Positions 51,676 through 60,000 of a stretch of DNA of 60,000 nt are shown in pieces (position 1 is the first letter of the stretch; each line of letters begins with the position of its first letter). Source of the stretch: Lineus longissimus (Eukaryota > Nemertea > Pilidiophora > Heteronemertea > Lineidae); assembly GCF_910592395.1 (NCBI RefSeq), contig NC_088316.1, positions 16,370,001 to 16,430,000 on the forward strand. The letters run 5' to 3'. The position numbers and the translations under genes were made by a program. Under the pieces are notes generated by a model. The model did no database searches, was not told the DNA's origin, and saw only the letters and a program-made list of their open reading frames with translations.

Positions 51676-54600
51676 GTAAACTTCTCCTTGTTTTATTCTG
51701 TGTTTTGTATGTTTTTAAGCGATTTTGAGGTTATGTGTATGGTGTATTACGAATGGCTTTGTTGATCAGACAAAAAGGAGCAAACGTCCTTCTTACACGG
51801 TCCACATGGTACCAAGATAATAATTGGGTAGTTTATTGGACCTAAAGTTTGAAATATCTCAAATCAAAATTTTTGGAAGACTCTTTTCCTATCCTTTCAT
51901 ACTGAATACCTTGATTTTCCATTTATGTAATTAACAGATAAACCCCACTGGATACAATAGTTCCTTTAAAAATTTATCTAATGAAATCGATGACCCTCTT
52001 TTCTCATAGTGTCAAAAAGGTTACCAGTTACTCTTGCACCGATTGTCGCAGACGCGCGAAATTAACATATTTGTCAGTAGAACTTGTTTACATATGAAAT
52101 GGCCAGGGCCATTGTGCTCACCTCATGTGGAGGAAAGATGGATGAAGAGCATGGTATTGTGTCATGTAGTGTTAGGTTTGATGTAGGTCCAAGCAATTAC
52201 AATTTCCCCAAAATGGCCAATTTACAGCACATTTGACCTCTGTGACCTTGAAGAGTAGGTCAAATCAAAAAAGACCTGGGTGACACATTGAATGTTTGTT
52301 AGAATTAGATGTACCTATGATATAAAATTGGTGCCAATCGGGCAAGTAATTCAGGAATAATAGCATTTTGAAGAATTTTTTGATTTGGCCCTGGAGGCCA
52401 AACGGCAACTCAGATCGGACCAAACTTCGGTACCTGAGATATCACCTGACAAAGGGATACATGTGTACTGAATTTGTGATCAATAGTCATTGCGGTTAAG
52501 AAACGTGCCATAGTTACGGCCTGACGGCCAATTAACGCCATTTGACCTCTGTGACCTTGAAAAGTACGTCAAATTAAAAACCTGTGTGACATATACTGTA
52601 TGGCGGTTAGATGTACCCATGATATCAAATTGGTGGCAATCGGGCAAGAACTTAAGGAACAATCACATTTTTAAGGTTTTTGGATTTTGTCCCCTGGTGG
52701 TCAAGTGGTGAATCATATTGGACCGAACTTCAGTCCCTGAGATCACCTGACTAAGGGGTATATGTGTATCAAATTTGGGATCAATAGTCATTGCAGTTTA
52801 GAAACATGCCATAGTTACATCCTAACGGCCAATTTACGCCATTTGACCTCTGTGACCTTGAAAAGTATGTCAAATCAAAAACCCGTATGATATGTGATGT
52901 ATCCTTGCTAGGAGAACCTGCCATAAAAATTTTATTGAAAACGGATCATTAATAAGAGACATGTCACACTTTTTATGTTTTCAGTTTTGGCCCCCTGGTG
53001 GCCAATTCATGAACCAGACCGGACCGAAATTCAGTGTCAGAGTACCTCTGACCTGGGGGGTCATGTGTACAAAGTTTCAAGTTCATAGCACTAGCGGTTA
53101 AGAAACGTGCCACAGGATACGATCGACGACGCCGACGGACGACGACGGACGACGGACACAGGGCTATTGTATAGACTCCCCTAACGGTGAGCCAAAAAGG
53201 CCCACAATTTTTATATTCATGTTTTTAAAATTGGAGACGATCATAAAATTCTGTTTTCAGCCTTGCAGCAGAGAACGATACCATTCAGACGCTTCTTGAT
53301 GAGATGCTCAGGAATTATGACAAGAGAATTCGACCAGGACAAGGTGCCGGTACGAACGTGTTAATTTTATAATCAAATCGAGATTAAGTTTAAGATCATC
53401 TTCTGAATTCATCGGAAATGAATGCATCCCCTCCCCCCCCCCCTCGTAAGTGCAATGCCCACCTTCATATCAGGTAGAGTTGAACACTTAGGTTTGCGGG
53501 CCATCCAACTGTCAATTTCAACTTGCTTACAAAAGATACATGTATGCATCACCATCATCAATAACTTACGCTAAATTTCTATAAAGACATTGGGTTTAAG
53601 TAGGCCTACCTCTGACCGTTCTTGTAACAGAGACTCAGCCCATATAAACAATCAAACATCGTTTTCCTTAATTTTCCAGGAAAAGCAACAACAGTTACGT
53701 TCGATATGTTCATCAACGAGTTCAGTTCAGTAAATGAGAATTCAATGGTAAGCGAATAGCATCAGGTGTGAAAGGACATTGGGTGCATGTCATATAAAAT
53801 GTTGGCACTAATGTAGACTATTTCTCAAGAGTAATCCTGAGTTATAATAGGGTCGGGCCGGGCGCTCCGAAAAAGATCGGAAATGCAGTACACCGCTACA
53901 ATAAACAACAAAGATTTTTAGTGCAAGCCTCACCCCGAATCCATCCTTGTTTGCCATATCAGTGTGATGAATGACCATGGCGGGAAAAAACGTTATCTAG
54001 GGGGGATGTTGTTGGTGTGAGGTGATAGGGGGCATCCTGGACTTACATGCCATACCAGTCGCTACAGTAACGACTAAGATTTTAAGTGCCCGCCTTACCG
54101 CGAAACCACTCTGGTTTGCCCTATTTTTTCGTTTGAAAAATGAAAGTAGCATTTAATGTTACGGAGATAGGCTCCGGAAACGAGTTCAAAAGACAGACGG
54201 ATGGACCCACGGCAACCGCCTCGACAATACCCCTGTATAGCCTTTATGGCCCGAGGGGTAAAAAACGAGTTCAACGGATGGACGTCCCGACGACCCACGG
54301 ACCCACGTACAGACGACCCACGGATGGACAGACGGCACCCGCCTCGACAATACCCCTCTATAACCTTTTTTAAAATCTGATTTCAGGATTACAGCCTGAA
54401 CTTGTTCTTCCGACAGCGCTGGCGAGACCCGCGCCTAGCCTACACCAAGATCTCCGAACCAATTACACTTGGATACGCCAGAATTGATGAAATCTGGCTC
54501 CCTGATACCTTCTTTACAAACGAAAAGAGGTCAATCAGTCACACAGTCACAGTACCTAACATCCTCCTCCGAGTACACCCCGATGGAAGTGTGCTTTACA

Positions 54601-57600
54601 GTCAAAGGTACATTATATATTTGAAATTTAAAAGTTTACAGATCGTAATCTAACCACTAAATGATACAAGTATTTAGTTTTCAAAATTTTCATATGAACG
54701 TTATACTCGTCAGCAAGATAACCATAAAGTAATACATGTATACTCTTGAAGTCAATGTCACGACTTCATACGGAGAATGACTGCCCAGACATACCCGAGG
54801 CCAAAGGGATGGGTTGTGACTATCGGACTAACTTCATAATATTTTGAAGAGTAAGAAAACAGGCTCTTACTTGACTTGGAGGTAACAATATTCATCTTAC
54901 AGCTCTGACAAGCGCCTGTGGACTGTGATATAACAGCAGATAAGATGTCTGTTGGGGACTTTGTGAAACTTTTAAGTCTGAACAATCAGTTCTCTTTAAA
55001 ATACATGTAATGTGTTATTGTTTTTCCTAAATTGTAGAATTTCGTTGACTTTATCCTGCCCGATGTTCCTGTCCAGATACCCGATGGACATCCAGAACTG
55101 TCCACTAAAATTCGAATCATGTAAGTTTATTTTTTTCTTTACCCTTTTCGTGTTGATTCCATCATGGTTTGTACTGATATCTTTTCAGCCCTCAATGAGA
55201 AAAACACAAAATTCTCGTAATTCATCTCAGAGTGGTCCGATAGGTTCAATAGTGATTTTTTTCTATTTGGATAGAATTTGTTAATGGAAGGAGACCACGA
55301 CTGGCCTGGAAGACCATTGTAAAGCTAAAGGCTATTAGTATATATTAGCGTCACCATGCGATCTAACAATCTAATTTGGCGTCTCTTTTCTTACCAGATG
55401 CCTGAGATGGATAATATCAAGAGGAAATAACGTATTACATTATTTCCTTTTGATATCATATATATGTATAGGACTCTCATTTCAGATGGATTCACCACAA
55501 GGGAGGTCATGTTTGACTGGACGAGTAAAACCCCTGTAGTCGTTAATGGAGAAGTGGAATTACCTGAATTTGAAGTGGACAAAAAGAACACTGCCCTTAA
55601 AAACTGTACTGTCAGTTATAATACTGGTAAATAATGAAATGATAAAACCTTCATAATCAAAGAATAATACAGCAGTGTGCTGAAAATGTGCACCGTGCTT
55701 GTGTTAAACAAAACAGTCAACACCAATTGCTTTAGCCTGGATAAAACAATTCGACCTGGGGGTGTTTACAGCAGGCACAAGGCCAGAAGGGACAGACAGT
55801 GCCACTGCCAGGAAAAAATTAACCTGAAAAACCTTGAAACAAATACACATTGCCACGATTTCTATTAGAAAAGGGTGGACTGTATACTAGGGGTGCTGTA
55901 AAAACACGATTGAAACTAAACAATTCAACATACCTGCCTCTTCCTCTTTTTACCTCTATAGTAAACCTTTTCCATAGCAATTTCGATGCTTGGGCGTGGT
56001 CCCGAGTGTCAGTTTATACAATCAGTTCTCCTCCGAATTATTGTCAATTGTTCATTCATGACTTAGTACATGTAGTTCTACTTACCTTAGATCTGGTCCC
56101 CAAAAATGAATCACTCTGCTTGTTTTTACAACGATCCAATATAAATTATTATAAAAAATACTTGATTGATTTTTCGGAGAAAGGAACACGACGATGATAA
56201 TAGACGGCTGTACACGGAAAGATACATGTAGGGTCTATGTATGTCATGTAGGTCAATCGTAACGGCAACGCCATGGTGGACGCCAATATAATGTCCAAGC
56301 ACGTGCATGTAGTAAACTCATAGTAGGGGCCTAGCCTAGCGTCTCTACCGTCACCGTGCGGCCACTAACAACAAAACTTTAAAATCTCCAGATTCCGAAG
56401 AATTATCCAACAGATGGCGGAAACACAGAAATGTTCAATAGCAATCACAAGATATACACATGCACATCTACATTGTAAATCAACGCGAACGCAAAAAACG
56501 CAAATCGAAGCAATCTTTATGATACACACTGTATGTAGATAACACGAGGCGCGCACGAGATGAAACTATCGAAAGTTAGTCGCGAACAACGAGTGGATAA
56601 ATGGAGTATCAACTACTTCCTTTACGATTCGATCACCTGTAGGCCTAAATGATCCCCAGAAAAAGGGTTTTCAAATCACTTTATCCTACGGCTCCTTAAA
56701 GTTCGTATGACTAATAAAATCGGCACTTGACTGCGACCAAATTAAAAAAATATCAATTGTTCCAGACTCCGTTGAGAGCTACATTCAAATTACAAACTTC
56801 GGCTCTGCCGTCAATTCGTCCGAAACGGTCTTCAGCGATGTCGCCTCAACGTATAGGTGTGGGGATGAGGTAACAAGGAGGATAATACGTTGTCACATAG
56901 TGTCACACTGATCTGCTGATGCTTATTTCTAATAGTGGTTTTCGCTATAATTATGGCGAGGCAGTTTTGGACACACAAATGCACAACATGGCTTGTTACA
57001 TTCAGGTAGGCATATACACCACACCTTTCCAGAAATGGGGCGCTCAGTGTCCGAAATAGTGATGTCATAAGGGGAAACTAGGCCTTATGGTGGAGGGACA
57101 AAGGAGATAGTCATGGTTGACCAACACACTTGAATGCCTTTAATGACGGATAAGGGGGAAAAAGTTAGTTCCAATGCAAGCCACCAATTTCGGGAAGCAT
57201 GTATAGAGGATGCTTGCATTCCCGTTCTGGTGGAGTGTTTATTGCAATTTAGTGATATCTTAACGCCTACTAGGAGTCAAAGTCATGCAGCTGGAAGCCA
57301 TTTCAGAATCGAAAATCAACATATTGTCATGACCAATTTGTACCTTTAAAGTAAGTGCAATTCCTCTCCATACTTTCAGGGTCTTACAGCTGCCTTCAAA
57401 TCACATTCAAACTGACGAGATTGTTCGGCTTCTACATCACGGGAACCTATATCCCCAGTATCCTCATAGTCCTCCTCTCCTTTATATCCTTCTTCGTGGA
57501 TGTGAGGGCCACGCCGGCAAGGATCTCCCTCGGACTTTTGACCGTTCTGTCTATTACCACCATGAACTCGAGCGTCTCAAGTGAGTAATTGCCAGCCTCC

Positions 57601-58435
57601 TATACAGTCATCCTGGCACCAGCTGTTTTCAATATACTCCGCCTCTCGATATTTCAAACAGGTGCTGGAAGTAGGCTTTGGGCCGATTTTATAGGCTTTC
57701 CAAAGGGCTGCCACGAAGGGATCGCAAGTGTTACTCAGTTGCTGTCAAATTTCCATTAGTGAATGAAATTGGGAACCAAGTAGTATAGGGGTAAGGGGAG
57801 GAGGATGGCACAAACGACCATCTATCCCCTTTGGCAAAAAAATCGTTGAAATTAACCAAGAAAATGAATTGCTGAAATATTTTGCTTTAAGGTTCCATGG
57901 CGAAAGTTGCATACTCCAAGGCTATCGATCTCTGGATGGCTGTGTGTTTGTGCTTCGTTTTCCTTGCCCTACTCGAGTTCGCCATCGCCAATCAACTCGC
58001 CAGAGGCGAAGATAGGGAAGAGACAACGAAAAAAGAGAAGGTGCAGGAGAAGTTCATGAAAGTTGCTTTGGCCGAACAGGTAACTGCAGAAATTATATTC
58101 GCGTTCTGGATTTTTCTACTTTTACAGAGGCACAGTTTATAGATTTTCTGTTTTTTTTAATTGCACTGGTCGTGTATCAAGTGCCTTGTTCATTATTTGT
58201 TTTCTCTTTTCGGCAGAACCGGAACCGCCACATGAAAGGCAGTACGGCAGACGCAAAAGACTCTACAGATATAGCCGAGATAGACGATGCCCTATCAACT
58301 CAAACCGAAAGTGAAGCCGAAACGAAAAAACGATTTTGGACCTCAACTAGAATTGAAACAATTTCCAAATGGGTGTTCCCCATAACCTTTGGAATCTTTA
58401 ACATGATATACTGGATACTTTATCTTGTTTTCTAA
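51629..58435 (+). CDS. Cys-loop ligand-gated anion channel subunit, glycine receptor type (9 coding exons)
   Basis: Coding exons: 51629-51675, 53261-53349, 53680-53747, 54387-54607, 55038-55120, 55486-55626, 57380-57580, 57892-58079, 58217-58435. All introns are GT-AG, phases agree at every junction, and the total is 1257 nt (418 aa plus TAA), a normal length for the family. Domains: signal peptide about 1-19; ligand-binding domain about 20-232; Cys-loop C149-C163 with 13 residues between; loop-C disulfide C210-C221; M1 about 234-256; M2 about 262-282; M3 about 295-316; short M3-M4 loop with a KKR basic patch; M4 about 395-417 ending one residue before the stop. PAR at 262-264 predicts a chloride channel. 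Loop D has F75-x-R77 and loop C has YNTG, both as in glycine receptors; loop B reads ESYGFT. Such subunits form pentamers in the plasma membrane and give fast inhibition in neurons. Leu270 at M2 6' is unusual. Glutamate-gated or orphan chloride channel is the main alternative. Confidence 0.95.
52094..53195 (+). mobile_element. 1.1-kb modular dispersed repeat, copy B (intron 1 of the channel gene)
   Basis: Same start, monomer order and end as copy A, with scattered substitutions and a shorter GAC tail (1102 bp). It sits in intron 1, ending 65 nt before exon 2. Copies A and B together flank the signal-peptide exon in direct orientation. Confidence 0.88.
52234..52872 (+). promoter_or_regulatory. 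Nuclear-receptor half-site clusters in copy B (intron 1)
   Basis: DR3 motifs TGACCT-CTG-TGACCT occur at 52234-52248, 52543-52557 and 52844-52858. The first also has the everted AGGTCA 8 nt downstream (52257-52262). In the other two the third half-site is ACGTCA or ATGTCA. They lie inside intron 1 of the channel gene. Confidence 0.5.
53261..53349 (+). CDS. Channel gene coding exon 2: N-terminal helix
   Basis: Residues 16-45 plus one base. The acceptor CTGTTTTCAG precedes 53261 and the donor is CG/GTACGA. It encodes the start of the mature subunit, with a possible N-glycosylation sequon NDT at 21-23 and the amphipathic segment [20 protein letters not shown]. That segment matches the N-terminal helix and the YD-RIRP motif of GABA-A and glycine receptor subunits. 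Confidence 0.93.
53433..53443 (+). repeat. Poly(C) run in intron 2
   Basis: Eleven C residues in a row after CCCCT. The rest of the 330-nt intron (53350-53679) shows nothing else notable. Confidence 0.85.
53680..53747 (+). CDS. Channel gene coding exon 3: beta-strand 1 region
   Basis: Residues 46-68; 68 nt, from acceptor TTTTCCAG to donor TG/GTAAGC. It encodes [18 protein letters not shown], the first strand and the turn into loop D. As I recall, 68 nt is the size of the matching exon in vertebrate GABA-A and glycine receptor genes, which supports both splice sites. Confidence 0.94.
53830..54375. repeat. Degenerate repeat-derived block filling most of intron 3
   Basis: Two related segments (53889-53930 and 54055-54108) share the order GCTACA-TAA-AAC-A-AAAGATTTT-AGTGC--GCCT. 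Two further segments (54194-54240 and 54320-54360) share ACGGATGGAC and CCGCCTCGACAATACCCCT. The GGAC/GACC-rich tail followed by ACAATACCCC-TATA recalls the tail of the 1.1-kb repeats nearby, but the body differs. I read it as an old insertion with internal duplication. Open frames through it are repeat artefacts. Confidence 0.55.
54387..54607 (+). CDS. Channel gene coding exon 4: loops D, A and start of E
   Basis: Residues 69-141 plus two bases; 221 nt, from acceptor GATTTCAG to donor AG/GTACAT. It opens with [19 protein letters not shown] (loop D; F75 and R77 align with glycine receptor alpha-1 F63 and R65), continues with [11 protein letters not shown] (loop A) and ends in [10 protein letters not shown] (loop E; S140 aligns with alpha-1 S129). 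The length equals the equivalent vertebrate GABA-A exon. Confidence 0.96.
55038..55120 (+). CDS. Channel gene coding exon 5: signature Cys-loop
   Basis: Residues 142-169 plus one base; 83 nt, from acceptor AAATTGTAG to donor AT/GTAAGT. It contains C149[14 protein letters not shown]163, the 13-residue Cys-loop that defines the superfamily and couples agonist binding to the pore, then the start of loop B (FES). The 83-nt size is conserved in vertebrate relatives. Confidence 0.96.
55414..55456. repeat. Hairpin in intron 5, just upstream of exon 6
   Basis: Arms 55414-55430 and 55440-55456 are inverted repeats of 17 bp with one mismatch (ATATCAAGAGGAAATAA against TTATTTCCTTTTGATAT) around a 9-nt loop. 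The 3' arm ends 29 nt before the exon 6 acceptor, so it overlaps the likely branch-point zone. It could be a small foldback remnant or an RNA structure that affects splicing. Confidence 0.6.
55486..55626 (+). CDS. Channel gene coding exon 6: loop B end to loop C
   Basis: Residues 170-216 plus one base, from acceptor TCATTTCAG to donor TG/GTAAAT. It completes loop B as ESYGFT, continues with REVMFDW, and reaches the first cysteine of loop C (C210) in NCTVSYNT. N209-C210-T211 also reads as a glycosylation sequon, right at the disulfide cysteine. The exon lies 29 nt downstream of a 17-bp hairpin in intron 5. Confidence 0.95.
55627..57379 (+). other. Intron 6 of the channel gene (1753 nt)
   Basis: Lies between the loop C exon and the pore exon. 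It holds copies of TACATGTA near 56064 and 56222 and several short open frames on both strands, none resembling a known domain. I see no alternative exon for loop C or M1. Confidence 0.8.
57380..57580 (+). CDS. Channel gene coding exon 7: loop C end, M1 and M2 pore
   Basis: Residues 217-283 plus one base, from acceptor TACTTTCAG to donor AA/GTGAGT. It encodes the rest of loop C (second cysteine C221), M1 with the conserved YIPS motif, and the channel-lining M2. The filter reads T261-P262-A263-R264, so the -2' Pro, -1' Ala and 0' Arg of anion channels are all present. Pore positions: S266 at 2', L270 at 6', L273 (gate) at 9', M278 at 14', S283 at 19'. Confidence 0.96.
57892..58079 (+). CDS. 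Channel gene coding exon 8: M2-M3 linker, M3 and start of loop
   Basis: Residues 284-346, from acceptor GCTTTAAG to donor AG/GTAACT, ending in phase 0. [20 protein letters not shown] is the M2-M3 linker and M3 and closely follows the glycine receptor pattern [20 protein letters not shown]. It then enters the charged intracellular loop ([14 protein letters not shown]). Confidence 0.96.
58217..58435 (+). CDS. Channel gene coding exon 9: intracellular loop, M4 and stop
   Basis: Residues 347-418 and TAA at 58433-58435, from acceptor TTTTCGGCAG. The loop is acidic (runs of D and E), followed by KKR and then M4, which includes [19 protein letters not shown]. The basic patch before M4 matches the position of the residues that raise conductance in glycine receptors. 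The protein stops right after M4, as in many family members. Confidence 0.95.
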   Translation, partial: NRNRHMKGSTADAKDSTDIAEIDDALSTQTESEAETKKRFWTSTRIETISKWVFPITFGIFNMIYWILYLVF

Positions 58436-58860
58436 ACATATATTTGGACATGATTTTCTTAGACACACAAATGTCAACTTGGCTGACACAGCCAATGTCA
58501 TTAACGACATGATCAGCTTACCTGACTACAGAGACCACACATTTTTTGATAACGACGAAATCAATTATATACTACATGACTTATGTATCAACTAATTTAA
58601 GTAATAATTGCATGTATGAACTTTACATTATGGTTATAGGACAATATCCATGTTATGTACATGTCTAAGGACTTCAGTATTTTGTAACTTTGAACAACTT
58701 AATGAATAGTCATTTACTGCACGGTTCTGCCTGTTTACAGGTTATTTCATTTACTTCACAGCCAGCACTGCGCCGCACAATTTGATGTTAAGTGTACTAT
58801 CCTTGTACGAATAAAATAAAAATAAAAAAATGAATGAAATATATACAGCAAATTTTGCGG
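58436..58860 (+). other. Likely 3' UTR of the channel gene
   Basis: AT-rich, with no long open frame continuing the gene. Three AATAAA hexamers begin at 58810, 58815 and 58821, about 375-390 nt past the stop, and are the first clear cluster of polyadenylation signals. The extent is inferred from this cluster. Confidence 0.55.
58810..58826 (+). terminator. Cluster of AATAAA polyadenylation signals
   Basis: Three AATAAA hexamers lie in 17 nt within an A-rich run. A GT-containing stretch follows about 30-70 nt downstream. This is plausibly the cleavage and polyadenylation signal of the channel gene; no transcript end is visible from sequence. Confidence 0.5.
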
Positions 58861-60000
58861 TGAAAATATTATGTCTCGAGCGCACTTTTCGTTTGTCGCA
58901 TGAGTAAGAAGAAGGCGAAATGTATGGAGAAGGAGGTTTTCAGATACCAAGGGTCCCGGTCGGGATGTACCAGAAGAAGGTACCATGCATGGTGGCGGAG
59001 TTTTCTCGGAACCATTTTAGTTATTGATCGTTAGCATAACAATTTAATGCTCTAAACATGGACAATACGAAATGCATAAATCATCAAGTTATTTATTCAT
59101 CGATTATTTATTTTTGGTAAAACACGGATATTTCCGTTAAATTGGTAGGCGTAGTACAATAGGCATCATCTGAGGTATATCTACATAGGTAAACAATGTT
59201 ATTCTGGCGTCCAAAGTATAGGCCTATAAGTATAGGCGCATATGTGTCTGCCGGAAATTCACAAGCCATGTCTAAAACTGCCTCGCAACACTGGCGAAAA
59301 TCATTAGTAGAGACCAGCATTAGTAGGATACTACATGTGGTGGCGCATGGTGGCAAGCAGGTTAACTATCTTCCTGGCCAGGAAAATACCACGTCTAAGT
59401 TGTCCCTTTAATGAAAAACCTTGAGGTGCTTGGTAAACTGTACATACTATTGGTTCTATTGTGAATATCGATAAAGCTATAGATTTATGGTAAAACCAAT
59501 TCTAAGCTAATGAATGATTGATCGAGTATCAAAACATGGAGAAAAGTCTTGCACATTCCATCATTAACTAATCAATCTGATAATGAAAAGGTTCAGGAAA
59601 TTTTCCAAATCGCTGTATCGATTTGCGCGAGGTTATTGAGGCAAGCCGAAAGGCACGTTGTCGTAGCTATGTATGTATCTCAATGACGTACGTTTTGCGA
59701 TATATTTGGGTACAAACATTCAAATAACGGCCTACACTATTGTTCATGGGTCATTTTGGTGAGGATTCTCGTCGTTTAAGGATAACCTGAACATATTCTA
59801 ATCTTAAGGCTGAATGAGATGAAGAATATATAACTGGCTAGCTGTGACAAGTTTGGACGGACAATGGTTGTCAATGGAAGTTTGCAACCGTCTTTGATTT
59901 CGGATAGCGAAAAAGTCTTCTTTGCCAAATACGACTCAGTTTTTGAATTTTTTCGCGAAAATACAATCGGACTTCCGCAAGACACGAGATTATTTAAGCC
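58861..60000. other. Downstream intergenic, nothing recognised
   Basis: Short open frames only (up to 82 codons on the - strand). No second channel exon, repeat array or RNA gene is seen. Confidence 0.55.

Noticed and set aside
54758-54985. Antisense frame in intron 4 as a gene
   Set aside because: Chance-length frame without motifs, lying wholly inside an intron of a well-supported gene.
55012-55284. Exon 5 read-through frame as a longer alternative exon
   Set aside because: The frame continues into intron 5 past a strong donor (AT/GTAAGT). Splicing there restores the conserved loop B sequence, so read-through is not needed.

Overview
The window looks like AT-rich nuclear DNA of a marine invertebrate. 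I favour a lophotrochozoan such as a mollusc or brachiopod, but a basal deuterostome is possible. The reasons are GT-AG introns, a metazoan neurotransmitter-receptor gene, many small dispersed repeats, repeats ending in GAC/GGAC runs, and strong over-use of the 8-mer TACATGTA. I see no bacterial gene order, rRNA, tRNA or CRISPR. I name no species.

The one gene I can support fully lies at 51629-58435 on the + strand. It encodes a Cys-loop, pentameric ligand-gated anion channel subunit of the glycine receptor type. I assembled nine coding exons by hand from splice sites and reading frame. They sum to 1257 nt, that is 418 codons plus a stop, with matching phase at all eight junctions. The product has a signal peptide, the 13-residue Cys-loop, the second disulfide of loop C, four membrane segments and the PAR selectivity motif at the start of M2. 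M2 carries leucine at 6', where anion channels of this family usually have threonine. The natural agonist cannot be settled from sequence.

The first 49 kb show no gene I can identify. Open frames there are about as long as chance allows in 60 kb (longest 153 codons). I flag a few possible exon fragments at low confidence, the best being a pair in one frame on the - strand at 15.1-15.5 kb. The rest is intergenic DNA with small repeats: a 74-bp direct repeat at the left edge, several short tandem duplications, a 119-bp foldback MITE with a 5-bp target duplication at 29.3 kb, a second foldback element at 35.6 kb whose end recurs near position 79, and a 12-copy minisatellite with an embedded CAA/TAA microsatellite at 46.5-47.6 kb.

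Two nearly full copies of a 1.1-kb modular repeat (49004-50118 and 52094-53195) bracket the signal-peptide exon of the channel gene in direct orientation. A third, 5'-shortened copy lies at 11.1-11.4 kb. The repeat is built of about 300-bp monomers, and each monomer head carries paired nuclear-receptor half-site motifs.
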